Shown in pieces: positions 25,759-33,636 of a DNA stretch of 33,636 bases. The notes under the pieces are model-generated. The model was given only the letters and a program-made list of their open reading frames with translations. It was not told the DNA's origin and did not search any database. The DNA comes from CAVVVS01 sp963751355. GTDB taxonomy: Bacteria; Bacteroidota; Ignavibacteria; Ignavibacteriales; Ignavibacteriaceae. The stretch covers positions 1 to 33,636 of the forward strand of contig CAVVVS010000025.1 in NCBI GenBank assembly GCA_963751355.1, given 5' to 3'. The first letter of the stretch is position 1; each line of letters opens with the position of its first letter. Made by a program: the position numbers and the translations under genes.

Positions 25759-27768
25759 ATGTTTGAAGCAATAAGAAACACGAAACGATATTGTAACAGT
25801 TTAACTGAATATTCACGTTACAAAACTAGGGAAGTCCGCGTCGGAGATATTGCGTGCGGGGGAGATAACCCGATAAGAATTCAATCGATGACCACAACCG
25901 ACACAATGAACACGAAAGCAACGGTTGAACAAACCATCAGGATGATTGAATCGGGCTGCGATTATGTTAGGATTACAGCGCCGAGTAAATTAGAAGCACA
26001 AAATCTTGAAGCGATAAAAAAGGAACTGAAAAACAAAGGTTTCAATGTCCCCCTTATCGCAGATATTCACTTTACCCCAAACGCCGCAGAAATTGCTGCA
26101 AGAATAGTTGAGAAGGTTCGTGTTAATCCGGGTAATTACGCCGACCGTAAAAAGTTTCAAACAATTGAATACACCGGTTCGGAATACGAAGCCGAGCTTG
26201 AGAGAATTAGCAAAAAGTTTACACCTCTTGTAAAAATATGTAAAGAATACGGTACTGCTATGCGAATCGGAACAAATCACGGCTCTCTGTCGGATCGTAT
26301 TATGAGCCGTTACGGTGATACTCCTTTAGGCATGGTAGAATCAGCGCTCGAATTTGTTCGAATATGTGAGGACCTCGATTACCATGAAATCATTTTATCG
26401 ATGAAAGCCAGCAATCCGCAGGTAATGGTTCAGGCTTACCGGACTCTGATTCAGAAGATGGAGGAGGATGGAATGAATTATCCTCTGCATCTCGGAGTCA
26501 CCGAAGCAGGCGGAGGTGAGGACGGCAGAATAAAATCTGCTTTAGGAATCGGCACTTTATTGGAAGACGGTTTAGGCGATACGGTTAGAGTATCACTTAC
26601 GGAAGATCCGGAATTTGAGGCGCCGGTTGCTATTCAATTAGTGAACCGTTATAAAGGAAGAGAAAAACATAATCCGATTAAGCCTATCGAAGATCCCCCC
26701 TTTAATCCTTACGAATATACAAAAAGGCATTCAATTGATATTGCAGGCATTGGCGAAGGAAATGTTCCGCCGGTTGTTGCCGATTACAGCATGAGAAAAA
26801 TAAAAGATCAAAAGGATTTGTCGGACATCGGGTACACTTATAATGACTCTACAGATAAATGGAATATGAATGATATTGCAGCGGATATTTTATACCTTGG
26901 AACTCAATTGGTCACTTTCGAATTACCCATAAGTTTGAAAATAATTTATGACTATTCAATTCGTGAACAAATTGATAATAGTCCGAGAAATTATTTTCTG
27001 TTAAATACCGATGAATACATGAATGAGGAAATAAAACCGGGCAAAGTTAAATTTTTATCACTTGATATTCATTCGCTGTCAGAACAACTAACAGCTAAAT
27101 TAAAAGATGATAAACAGACCGTACTTGTACTCGAGACAAATAACCTGCACGGCATGCCGGAACAAAGACGCGCTTTCTTTGATTTACTGATTAACGGAAT
27201 AGATAACCCCGTCATAATTAAGAGAAGTTACCAGGATTTAAACATGGATGAACTGAGACTTCATTCTTCCACCGATTTGGGAGCTTTGTTAATCGACGGA
27301 TTCGGAGATGGGGTTTGGATTGACATGAAAGGTAATCTAACCAGGAATACAGAAATTACCGGCAAATATGTAAAACAATTTATTAAACACACCGAATCAA
27401 AAGAAAAAATTATTAACCGAATACTTTTTGGTATTTTGCAGGCTGCCAGGGTCCGCATTTCAAAAACCGAATATATAGCATGCCCCTCATGCGGCAGAAC
27501 GTTATTTGATTTGCAGGAAACTACCGACATGATCAGAAAAAAAACTGAGCATCTTAAAGGTGTTAAAATTGCGATTATGGGATGTATTGTAAACGGTCCC
27601 GGTGAAATGGCGGATGCAGATTACGGCTACGTTGGATCCGGGGTAAAAAAAATTACACTCTACCGGGGAAAGGATATTGTAAGAAGGAATATTCCGGCAG
27701 AAGGTGCCGTAGATTCATTAATCCAATTAATTCAAGAAGATAACAAGTGGGTTGAAATTGCTGAATAA
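25759..27768 (+). CDS. ispG: 4-hydroxy-3-methylbut-2-enyl diphosphate synthase, long (three-domain) form
   Basis: 669 residues against about 370 in E. coli. It reduces methylerythritol cyclodiphosphate to HMBPP, the penultimate step of the MEP isoprenoid pathway. The N-terminal TIM barrel shows GGDNPIRIQSMTTTDT, VPLIADIHF and KVRVNPGNYADR. A large inserted domain (about 300-560) follows GVTEAGGGEDGRIKSALGIG. The C-terminal [4Fe-4S] domain has C575 and C578 in CPSCGRT and C609 in MGCIVNGPGE. The insertion is an established feature of plant, chlamydial and Bacteroidetes/Chlorobi enzymes and supports the taxonomic guess. A purine-rich AAAGAAAGAAGAA precedes the ATG. The electron donor is usually ferredoxin or flavodoxin; a ferredoxin gene lies 3.4 kb away but is not linked. 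Confidence 0.97.
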   Translation: MFEAIRNTKRYCNSLTEYSRYKTREVRVGDIACGGDNPIRIQSMTTTDTMNTKATVEQTIRMIESGCDYVRITAPSKLEAQNLEAIKKELKNKGFNVPLIADIHFTPNAAEIAARIVEKVRVNPGNYADRKKFQTIEYTGSEYEAELERISKKFTPLVKICKEYGTAMRIGTNHGSLSDRIMSRYGDTPLGMVESALEFVRICEDLDYHEIILSMKASNPQVMVQAYRTLIQKMEEDGMNYPLHLGVTEAGGGEDGRIKSALGIGTLLEDGLGDTVRVSLTEDPEFEAPVAIQLVNRYKGREKHNPIKPIEDPPFNPYEYTKRHSIDIAGIGEGNVPPVVADYSMRKIKDQKDLSDIGYTYNDSTDKWNMNDIAADILYLGTQLVTFELPISLKIIYDYSIREQIDNSPRNYFLLNTDEYMNEEIKPGKVKFLSLDIHSLSEQLTAKLKDDKQTVLVLETNNLHGMPEQRRAFFDLLINGIDNPVIIKRSYQDLNMDELRLHSSTDLGALLIDGFGDGVWIDMKGNLTRNTEITGKYVKQFIKHTESKEKIINRILFGILQAARVRISKTEYIACPSCGRTLFDLQETTDMIRKKTEHLKGVKIAIMGCIVNGPGEMADADYGYVGSGVKKITLYRGKDIVRRNIPAEGAVDSLIQLIQEDNKWVEIAE

Positions 27769-27962
27769 TATAATTCATAATAGGGTAACTTATATCACAG
27801 TATCTAAAATTATTTTTCGATAATATGAAGTGGAATTGTTGAAAATTTGTCAATGAAAGAGTATATTTAATACTCATTTTTATGGTTACTAAAATCGAAA
27901 AATTTAGATATTTGAAAATAGGCTATAATTCTGCTATTGAGCAGTTAAAAAGTAAAAATTAG

Positions 27963-27997
27963 AAAATGCACTTCATCTCCGAAGTGCATTTTTTTTT
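27963..27997 (+). terminator. Intrinsic terminator directly before the NIF3-family gene
   Basis: AATGCACTTC (27965-27974) pairs perfectly with GAAGTGCATT (27981-27990) around ATCTCC, followed by a run of T to 27997. A-T pairs can extend the stem. It is a textbook terminator, presumably for ispG, but it lies 195 bp beyond the ispG stop and only 3 bp before the next start codon. A TATAAT hexamer at 27925-27930 lies just upstream. Confidence 0.88.
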
Positions 27998-28000
27998 GAT

Positions 28001-29122
28001 ATGAGATGCAGTGAAATAATAACATATTTTGAAGAATGGGCTCCAAAAGAGATATCGTGGCAAAGAGATAACGTAGGTTTGCAGGTAGGCTCATTCGAAA
28101 GGGAGGTTAAAAATATTCTTATAAGTCTGGACTTTACGGATAGGGTTCTGGATGATGCCATTAAAAAAAGATGTAACTTAATCATTACTCATCATCCCTT
28201 CCTTTTTAACCCGCTTCGAAAAATCGATACTTCTAAAGATCGCAAATCAATCCTGCTTGAAAAACTGATAAAAAACGATATAACCTTATATTCCGCCCAC
28301 ACAAATTTAGACTTCACAAAAGAAGGCGTTAGTTTTCAATTAGCAAGAAAATTAAAACTAAAGAATATTTCATTCCTCGTTAATCTTAAATCAAACCAAT
28401 ATAAAATTATTGTATTCGTTCCTGCCGATGCGGTAGATAAAGTCGCCCAGGCAATTTTCAATGCGGGTGGTGGAATCATCGGCCAATACAGCCATTGCAG
28501 CTTCAGAACTCCCGGTGTAGGGACCTTTTTTGGTTCGGAAAAAACAAATCTTGCCGTTGGCAAAAAAATCAGCTTTGAAAAAATCGATGAAGTAAAACTG
28601 GAAGTGTTAGTAAATTCATGGAAACAGCATAAAGTTATTTCGGCAATGATAAAATCCCATCCTTATGAAGAAGTAGCATATGATGTTATCCCGGTAGAAA
28701 ATTCCAATGTGAATTACGGAAGCGGCGCTGTGGGAGAATTGGAAAATCCAATCAGTCCCGGTGATTTTTTAAATCACGTTGTACGAAATTTAAAAATTAA
28801 AAATTTCCGCTATACTAAGGGGAAAAATTCAAAAATCCGTAGAGTAGCCGTATGCGGAGGTTCCGGAAGTGATTTAATTCGTGATGCGGTTAATCAAAAT
28901 GCAGATGCATTTATAACCGCCGATCTTAAGTATCATACATTTCAGGATTATGAGGGTAAAATCATGCTAGTAGATGCAGGACATTATGAAACCGAAATTC
29001 ATTCCCTGGATGAAGTGAAAAGAAGACTAACTAATTTCTTGCATGAAAGAAATTCGAAAGTTAAAATATTTAAATATAGTGGGTCGACAAACCCCATAGT
29101 TTTTTTTAATAACAATAATTAA
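28001..29122 (+). CDS. NIF3-family dinuclear metal-centre protein
   Basis: 373 residues. The N-terminal half has EWAPKEISW..DNVGLQVG, ITHHPF with H64 and H65, and HTNLD, and the C-terminal half has ITADLKYH and DAGHYETE with H328. These are the usual ligands of the two-metal site. The inserted middle domain (about 125-245, FVPADAVDKVAQAIFNAGGG ... GVGTFFG) is the PII/CutA-like insert of long NIF3 proteins. Homologues are often annotated GTP cyclohydrolase 1 type 2, but the physiological role is not settled. The ATG at 28001 agrees with the family N-terminus, yet it has no ribosome binding site because a terminator hairpin occupies the upstream region. The zinc-ribbon gene follows 14 bp later and is co-transcribed, an arrangement common in bacteria. 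Confidence 0.9.
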   Translation: MRCSEIITYFEEWAPKEISWQRDNVGLQVGSFEREVKNILISLDFTDRVLDDAIKKRCNLIITHHPFLFNPLRKIDTSKDRKSILLEKLIKNDITLYSAHTNLDFTKEGVSFQLARKLKLKNISFLVNLKSNQYKIIVFVPADAVDKVAQAIFNAGGGIIGQYSHCSFRTPGVGTFFGSEKTNLAVGKKISFEKIDEVKLEVLVNSWKQHKVISAMIKSHPYEEVAYDVIPVENSNVNYGSGAVGELENPISPGDFLNHVVRNLKIKNFRYTKGKNSKIRRVAVCGGSGSDLIRDAVNQNADAFITADLKYHTFQDYEGKIMLVDAGHYETEIHSLDEVKRRLTNFLHERNSKVKIFKYSGSTNPIVFFNNNN

Positions 29123-29136
29123 GGAGCATATATAAA

Positions 29137-29862
29137 TTGTTTGACAGGTTAAAAACACTATATGAACTGCAGAGCATTGACGATCAATTGGACGAGTTGG
29201 AAGAGTTAAGAGGGGATCTACCAAATGCCGTTAATGCTCTTGAAGAAAAAATTAGCAATCTTAAAACCAAGATTGCTAATAATGAAACAGAGCGTGCAGA
29301 ATCTCTTAAACAAAGAGAGGAAAACGAGGAAGAAGTAGAAAAGCTTAAAGAAAGTCAGAAGAAATTTAAAGCTCAACTCTATCAAGTCAGAAACAATAAA
29401 GAATATGACGCCCTTACAAAGGAGATCGATCATACCGAGGAGCAAATGAATAAATTAGCCGCGGAAAACGATGCGCTTGCAGATTTGAGTAAAAAGCTTT
29501 CTGATGAAGTTGAAGAAATTACACCGCAGTTGGAAGAATTGAATAAAGCTCTTAAAGCTAAAGAAAATGACTTGAAAGATATAGTCAAAACCAACGAAAA
29601 AGAAGAGGTTAAATTAAGAGCCAAAAGAAAAGAAATTGAAGCTCTTAATAAAAAAGCCGACATAGCAGCTTACATGCGTATTAGAAAAGCTAAAAAAGGA
29701 AAAGCTGTTGCAACAATAAGAAGATCGGCCTGCTCCGGCTGCCATAATATAGTACCTTCACAAAGACAGCTTGAAATAAGAAGAAATAACAAACTCTTTT
29801 TTTGTGAATATTGCGGCAGAATATTGGTTTCAACCGAGATAGCCGAATCTGTTGAAGTTTAA
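29137..29862 (+). CDS. Coiled-coil protein with C4 zinc ribbon
   Basis: 241 residues from a TTG start with AAGGAG 10 nt upstream (29121-29126) that overlaps the NIF3-gene stop, so translational coupling is likely. Residues 1-180 form a long, highly charged antiparallel coiled coil; the family begins with a motif like LYELQSIDDQLDEL. The C-terminal zinc ribbon has C199xxC202 (CSGCHNIVPS) and C223xxC226 (CEYCGRIL). Proteins of this type (C4-type zinc ribbon, formerly DUF164) accompany NIF3 genes in many bacteria, and nucleic-acid binding or a chaperone-like function has been proposed. No catalytic motif is visible. Confidence 0.9.
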   Translation: MFDRLKTLYELQSIDDQLDELEELRGDLPNAVNALEEKISNLKTKIANNETERAESLKQREENEEEVEKLKESQKKFKAQLYQVRNNKEYDALTKEIDHTEEQMNKLAAENDALADLSKKLSDEVEEITPQLEELNKALKAKENDLKDIVKTNEKEEVKLRAKRKEIEALNKKADIAAYMRIRKAKKGKAVATIRRSACSGCHNIVPSQRQLEIRRNNKLFFCEYCGRILVSTEIAESVEV

Positions 29863-30290
29863 TTATTAAATTAAGCTATACTTTTTTCCGAACTCTATAT
29901 TGCTGAACTTCACCATTCCGAAGTATGCTACGCTTGTACCACGGCAAAAACCGTCGGTGCGAGCGAAAAGAGTTTGGATTTTTGTACTTCTCCACTTTTG
30001 CGTTTACGGTTTAACCGAGGAGTTAAATCCCTTTCACTATTTTATTATTACAATTTCGTCTTCATCCCGGGAATTCTTACTTTCTTATTTGTTTTAATTT
30101 TTTGTCTAACTATCATAGGCATATAGGATAAAGCCCTACCTGTAAAGGTATTTTCTAATCAAATAATAATATTTGGTTTAGAATATTCTTTTCTGCTGTT
30201 TTGAGGATTGTAATTTATTATATTTATATTATTAAAAATTATAAACTTCCTCTATATTTGACTTTATAATATTAAAATAAGTAATTGAAA
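29863..30290. other. Spacer before the RNase P RNA, no gene supported
   Basis: About 430 bp, AT-rich towards the 3' side. A small stem with one bulge, ACC-ACGG (29938-29944) and CCGT-C-GGT (29951-29958), lies about 75 bp after the zinc-ribbon gene and may mark its transcript end. Short open frames on both strands (for example 29900-30097) match no family I know. No tRNA is seen. Confidence 0.45.
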
Positions 30291-30317
30291 AAATTGTACG
30301 AAAATTACGTACAATTT
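30291..30317. promoter_or_regulatory. Perfect palindrome at the RNase P RNA promoter region
   Basis: AAATTGTACG (30291-30300) and CGTACAATTT (30308-30317) are exact complements around AAAATTA. The site ends 21 bp before the first base of the RNase P RNA. TTGAAA at 30285-30290 and TACAAT at 30310-30315 could serve as -35 and -10 elements with a long 19-bp spacing. The palindrome would then overlap the promoter. The alternative is a terminator of an upstream transcript, but there is no T-run. Confidence 0.45.
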
Positions 30318-30338
30318 AATTATTAGAGAATAGTAAAT

Positions 30339-30774
30339 AGTTCAAACCGGGCAATTGCTGTCTCTTCAAAGAGAGAGAGGAAAGTCCGAACTTCACAGAG
30401 CAGGGTGCCGGGTAACACCCGGGATTCCGGTAATACCGGAATATGGAAAGTGCCGCAGAAAATATACCGTCCCGATTTATTCGGGATAAGGGTGAAAAGG
30501 CAGGGTAAGAGCCTACCGCGGAAATGGTAACATTTCCGGTCCCGAAAGGGATCCTGCATAAGCGGGACAGGGCAAACCCCACTCGAAGCAAGATCAAGCA
30601 GGAAATCTTCTCCCGGATTTTCCGGGAAACAAAGTTGCTCGCTTTGAGCGCCTGCAGTAATGCAGACCGGGTTTCCGGGTAGATCGCTAGAGGTTGTCAG
30701 TAATGGCAATCCAAGATAAATAATTGCCGTTCCGTTATTACGGGATTACAAAATTCGGCTTACAGGTTTGAACT
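30339..30774 (+). ncRNA. rnpB: RNase P RNA, bacterial type A
   Basis: The catalytic RNA that removes 5' leaders from pre-tRNAs. Conserved elements are GAGGAAAGTCCG (30369-30380), the 5' strand of P4 with J3/4; the GCAAACCCCAC..GAAGCAAGATCAA region, the CR-II/III and P15 area; AGGTTGTCAG upstream of the 3' end; and ACAAAATTCGGCTTACAG (30748-30765), the 3' conserved strand. The terminal P1 helix pairs AGTTCAAACC (30339-30348) with GGTTTGAACT (30765-30774), which sets both ends. Internal hairpins such as CCGGTAATACCGG and CCCGATTTATTCGGG are visible. The gene is intact, and it lies 38 bp before the recJ start codon. Antisense open frames over this region are not genes. Confidence 0.96.
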
Positions 30775-30812
30775 GTTTATTTGTTCTTTTAATTTTCTCC
30801 ATCGGAAATAAT

Positions 30813-32531
30813 ATGCTGATAAAACGCTGGAAAATAAAAGAAATCGATGATGATTATACTATAAAATCACTGGCTGATTCACTTAATATTTCAGAGGTAT
30901 TGGCTCGTCTTCTTGTTTTAAGAGATATCACTAATTTCAATCAAGCCAAAGCTTTCTTCAGACCCACACTCGATATCCTGCACGATCCTTTCTTAATGGA
31001 CGGTATGGAAACAGCTACAACAAGAGTAATACAGGCTCTTACCGAAAATCAATTAATTTCTGTCTACGGTGATTACGATGTTGACGGCACTTGTTCTACA
31101 TCGCTGCTATATCTTTTTCTTAAAGATCTCGGAGCTAACGTAGAATTTTACATTCCGCAAAGGCTGACCGAAGGATACGGAATTTCTAAAATCGGAATTG
31201 ACTATCTAAAAGAACGGGGCACTTCACTTATGATTTCAGTTGACTGCGGTATTACTGCAGTCGACGAAGCGGAGTATGCGAAATCTGTAGGAGTAGATCT
31301 AATCATTTGCGATCATCATCAGCCTAAGGAACAGATACCTGATGCTTTTGCTGTATTGGATCCTTTAAAACCCAACTGCAGCTATCCATTTAAATATCTT
31401 TCCGGCGCCGGGGTCGCATTTAAACTTGCGGAGGGAGTTTCGGAAAGAATTGGGAAGAGAGAACTACCTTTACAATATCTAGACCTTGTTGCACTTGCTG
31501 GAGCCGCGGATATTGTTCCCCTAATCGATGAAAACCGGGTGTTGGTAAAGGAGGGAATAAATTTAATCAATACTAACCCGCGACCTGGTATAAAAGCACT
31601 CATAGAAGCGAGTGGAATGAGACCGGGAAGTTTGAGCTCGGGACAAATTGTTTTTACCATTGCACCGCGAATAAACGCAGTTGGCAGATTGGGTGATGCC
31701 AGGCGCGCAGTTGAGCTTTTTATTACGAAAGACCCTGAGTCTGCAAGGGAAATGGCCCAAGTACTGGAAAACGAAAATCATCAGCGTAGAAAAATTGATG
31801 AAGATACTTTTGATAGCGCACTGGATATTGTAAAAAACAACCTGGATTTTAGTGATGAGTCCGCTATAATTTTACATCAGGAAAAATGGCATCCCGGTGT
31901 TATCGGTATCGTTGCATCAAGACTGGTAGAAAAGTATTACAGACCAACCATAATGCTCACTACAATTGACGGTGTGGCAAAAGGCTCGGCAAGAAGTATT
32001 TCCAATTTTAATATTTATGAAGCTCTTAGACAATGCGAGGATTTACTAATTCACTTCGGCGGGCATAAAGCTGCTGCCGGTTTAGCTGTTGAAGTAGATA
32101 AGATTGAAGAATTCAGAACTAAGTTTAACCGTGTAGTAAAAGAATCTCTAACCGAAGACGAATTGTTACCCGAAATACATATTGATTCTTTATTAAGACT
32201 TTCGGAAATAACCCCTAAGTTTTTAAGGATTATTGAAGAATTTTCTCCGTTCGGACCCGGGAATATGCGTCCGGTATTTTTATCCGAAGATGTACAACTG
32301 GTCAGTAACCCAAGAATTGTAGGGACGAATCACCTCGTATTCAGTTTAAGACAAAATAATTCCGAAAAGGTATTTGACTGCATTGGCTTTAACATGGGGG
32401 AATATTGTGAATTATTATCCGGTAATAATGCGAATCTTGATGTTGTTTACACAATTGACAAAATAGTGAGAGACGGCAGAACTTTCCCCCAATTCAGATT
32501 AAAGGATTTAAAAGTAAAAGAAAACAATTAG
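30813..32531 (+). CDS. recJ: Single-stranded-DNA-specific exonuclease RecJ
   Basis: 572 residues from the ATG at 30813, the usual RecJ length. A TTG at 30768 in the same frame would extend the protein by 15 residues but lies inside the 3' strand of RNase P RNA, so I reject it. RecJ is the 5'-3' ssDNA exonuclease used in RecF-pathway repair and mismatch repair. The DHH-family motifs are YGDYDVDGTCST (D87, D89, D91) and ICDHHQPKEQIP (D167, H168, H169), followed by LDPLKPNC, and the DHHA1 domain has HFGGHKAAAGLAVE. The C-terminal OB-like region ends in FPQFRLKDLKV. It is followed after 11 bp by yebC and then ruvC on the same strand. Confidence 0.95.
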   Translation: MLIKRWKIKEIDDDYTIKSLADSLNISEVLARLLVLRDITNFNQAKAFFRPTLDILHDPFLMDGMETATTRVIQALTENQLISVYGDYDVDGTCSTSLLYLFLKDLGANVEFYIPQRLTEGYGISKIGIDYLKERGTSLMISVDCGITAVDEAEYAKSVGVDLIICDHHQPKEQIPDAFAVLDPLKPNCSYPFKYLSGAGVAFKLAEGVSERIGKRELPLQYLDLVALAGAADIVPLIDENRVLVKEGINLINTNPRPGIKALIEASGMRPGSLSSGQIVFTIAPRINAVGRLGDARRAVELFITKDPESAREMAQVLENENHQRRKIDEDTFDSALDIVKNNLDFSDESAIILHQEKWHPGVIGIVASRLVEKYYRPTIMLTTIDGVAKGSARSISNFNIYEALRQCEDLLIHFGGHKAAAGLAVEVDKIEEFRTKFNRVVKESLTEDELLPEIHIDSLLRLSEITPKFLRIIEEFSPFGPGNMRPVFLSEDVQLVSNPRIVGTNHLVFSLRQNNSEKVFDCIGFNMGEYCELLSGNNANLDVVYTIDKIVRDGRTFPQFRLKDLKVKENN

Positions 32532-32542
32532 GAGTCATATTA

Positions 32543-33280
32543 ATGTCAGGTCACTCAAAATGGGCAACAACCAAGCGTAAAAAAGCTGCCATTGATGCTA
32601 AACGCGGAAAGCTTTTTACAAAGTTAATCAAAGAAATAACAATTGCTGCTAGGGAAGGCGGCGGAGATCCAAACGGAAATCCTCGTTTACGGCTTGCGGT
32701 AGATAATGCTAAATCGGCAAATATGCCGGCAGATAATGTAGACCGTGCTATAAAAAAAGCAACAGGCGAACTTGACGGCGTAACTTATCACGAGCTTACT
32801 TACGAAGGCTACGGACCAGCCGGTATAGCAGTTTTGGTTGAGGTTGCTACCGACAATAAGAATCGTACTGTTGCTGAAGTAAGGCATTTATTCAGTAAAA
32901 GCGGCGGCAATATGGGTGAGAGCGGATCGGTTGCGTGGATGTTCGATAAGAAAGGAGTAATCACTCTCCCGCGGCAGGATAAAAGTGAAGAAGATATGAT
33001 GGAAATTATAATCGAAGCCGGAGCCGAAGATCTTCAAACCGAAGATGATTTTTTCGAAATTCAGACCTCTATCGAGGCTTTTGAACCGGTTAGAAAAGCG
33101 ATAGCAGACAGCGGTTTAACTGTTGAAAACGCTTCACTGCAATGGTTAGCTAAAAATTATATAAGCGTCAGCGGGGAAGATGCTGAAAAAGTTGTAAAGT
33201 TAATTGAGTCGTTGGAAGACTGCGACGATGTTCAAAACGTTTACTCCAATGCAGATATCGATGAATCTTCTCTAAATTAA
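32543..33280 (+). CDS. yebC: YebC/PmpR-family protein
   Basis: 245 residues, complete. The N-terminal signature SGHSKWATTKRKKAAIDAKR is followed by GKLFTKLIKEI, AREGGGDPNGNPRLRLA, the glycine-rich YEGYGPAGIAVLVE, and GNMGESGSVAWMFDKKG. Members were described as transcriptional regulators (PmpR), and some work shows a role in translation of proline-rich stretches (the mitochondrial homologue is TACO1). Which applies here is not decided by sequence. AGGAG lies 8 bp before the ATG. It lies 11 bp after recJ and about 70 bp before ruvC; yebC-ruvC adjacency is common in bacteria. Confidence 0.95.
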   Translation: MSGHSKWATTKRKKAAIDAKRGKLFTKLIKEITIAAREGGGDPNGNPRLRLAVDNAKSANMPADNVDRAIKKATGELDGVTYHELTYEGYGPAGIAVLVEVATDNKNRTVAEVRHLFSKSGGNMGESGSVAWMFDKKGVITLPRQDKSEEDMMEIIIEAGAEDLQTEDDFFEIQTSIEAFEPVRKAIADSGLTVENASLQWLAKNYISVSGEDAEKVVKLIESLEDCDDVQNVYSNADIDESSLN

Positions 33281-33302
33281 TCTTATCTTGACATTAATTT
33301 TT

Positions 33303-33337
33303 AGCGGGAATTATATTAACAATATTCCCGCTTTCAT
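33303..33337 (+). terminator. Hairpin between yebC and ruvC
   Basis: AGCGGGAAT (33303-33311) pairs perfectly with ATTCCCGCT (33324-33332) around a 12-nt loop. TTCATT and, a little later, CTTTTTTA follow, so the T-rich tail is interrupted. It may be a weak terminator that attenuates ruvC or an mRNA-processing stem. Confidence 0.6.
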
Positions 33338-33353
33338 TAAATCTTTTTTAAGC

Positions 33354-33636
33354 ATGATAATACTCGGGGTAGATCCCGGAACCAATTTTACCGGTTACGG
33401 GATAATAAAATATAGCAAGAATAATTTTATTAGAATTTCAAGCGGTATTATCAAACTCCCTTCTGTCAAGTCTCTTCCTCAAAGGTTGGGAATTATTTAC
33501 GATGAAATAAATAAAATTATAAAGACCTTCAAACCGGACGAGTTTGCAATAGAGACGGCATTCTACGGTAAGAATGTGCAATCGGCAATGAAGATCGGAT
33601 ACGCTCGCGGTGTTTCACTTTTAGCGGCTGTTCATA
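33354..33636 (+). CDS. ruvC: Holliday junction endonuclease RuvC (5' part, truncated by window end)
   Basis: 94 residues are visible from the ATG at 33354. The N-terminal MIILGVDPGTNFTGYG contains catalytic D7, and AIETAFYGKN contains the second acidic residue E67. SAMKIGYARGVSLLAA is the following conserved helix. RuvC cleaves Holliday junctions in complex with RuvAB. It is the third gene of the recJ-yebC-ruvC run. The downstream catalytic Asp/His residues lie outside the window. Confidence 0.95.
   Translation, partial: MIILGVDPGTNFTGYGIIKYSKNNFIRISSGIIKLPSVKSLPQRLGIIYDEINKIIKTFKPDEFAIETAFYGKNVQSAMKIGYARGVSLLAAVH

Noticed and set aside
27901..27960. tRNA-like or riboswitch element before the NIF3 gene
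   Set aside because: Only a short CTGCT..AGCAG stem is present; there is no cloverleaf or known aptamer core.
29900..30097. 65-codon plus-strand frame after the zinc-ribbon gene, and an overlapping minus-strand frame ending near 29930
   Set aside because: Both strands look weakly protein-like, neither has a start signal or a recognised family. I considered a conserved intergenic repeat but cannot support it.
30316..30709. Two minus-strand open frames (93 and 128 codons)
   Set aside because: They are antisense to the conserved RNase P RNA, whose own motifs and P1 pairing explain the sequence.

Overview
The window looks like chromosomal sequence from a bacterium of the Bacteroidota/Chlorobiota/Ignavibacteriota assemblage, most likely an Ignavibacteria-type chemoheterotroph. 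No rRNA or marker tree is available, so this placement is an inference. It rests on AT-rich DNA, two secreted proteins ending in the NYPNPFNP-type type IX secretion (T9SS) sorting domain, the long plant/Bacteroidetes-style IspG, and a YpdA-type reductase that points to bacillithiol chemistry.

Layout. (i) 1-6.9 kb: the 3' end of a T9SS cargo gene, a hairpin-rich spacer, a 1670-residue secreted protein with seven SBBP repeats, and a long spacer holding a decayed piece of another surface protein. (ii) 6.9-12.9 kb: a complete pyruvate dehydrogenase operon, aceE (homodimeric E1), aceF (two lipoyl domains) and lpd. (iii) 13.0-17.4 kb: a thioredoxin-fold DUF255 protein on the minus strand, a membrane-anchored cytochrome c on the plus strand, and class I aldolase on the minus strand with a clear intrinsic terminator. 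(iv) 17.5-20.7 kb: a probable thiol-persulfide module, with a YpdA-like reductase divergent from an ETHE1-like persulfide dioxygenase-rhodanese fusion and a TauE/SafE exporter. (v) 20.7-22.4 kb: a geranylgeranyl-reductase-family flavoprotein with a 2[4Fe-4S] ferredoxin upstream. (vi) 22.4-25 kb: a spacer with a decayed reading frame and a striking 30-bp tandem/inverted repeat, then dnaG. (vii) 25.2-29.9 kb: a DJ-1/PfpI protein, ispG, a NIF3-family protein and a coiled-coil zinc-ribbon protein. (viii) 30.3 kb to the end: RNase P RNA, recJ, yebC and the 5' end of ruvC.

Most genes are housekeeping and recognisable. Pyruvate made by glycolysis (aldolase) is oxidised by the PDH complex. IspG feeds isoprenoid synthesis, and the GGR-ferredoxin pair may saturate an isoprenoid chain. 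RecJ and RuvC belong to DNA recombination and repair. I found no CRISPR array, complete insertion sequence, prophage or tRNA.

I did not find a clearly new multi-gene system. The observations most worth checking are the sulfur/bacillithiol cluster, the GGR-ferredoxin pairing, the large SBBP-T9SS protein with an unassigned glycine-rich core, the intrinsic terminator abutting the NIF3 start codon, and several non-coding inverted repeats, some of which may be dispersed in the genome.
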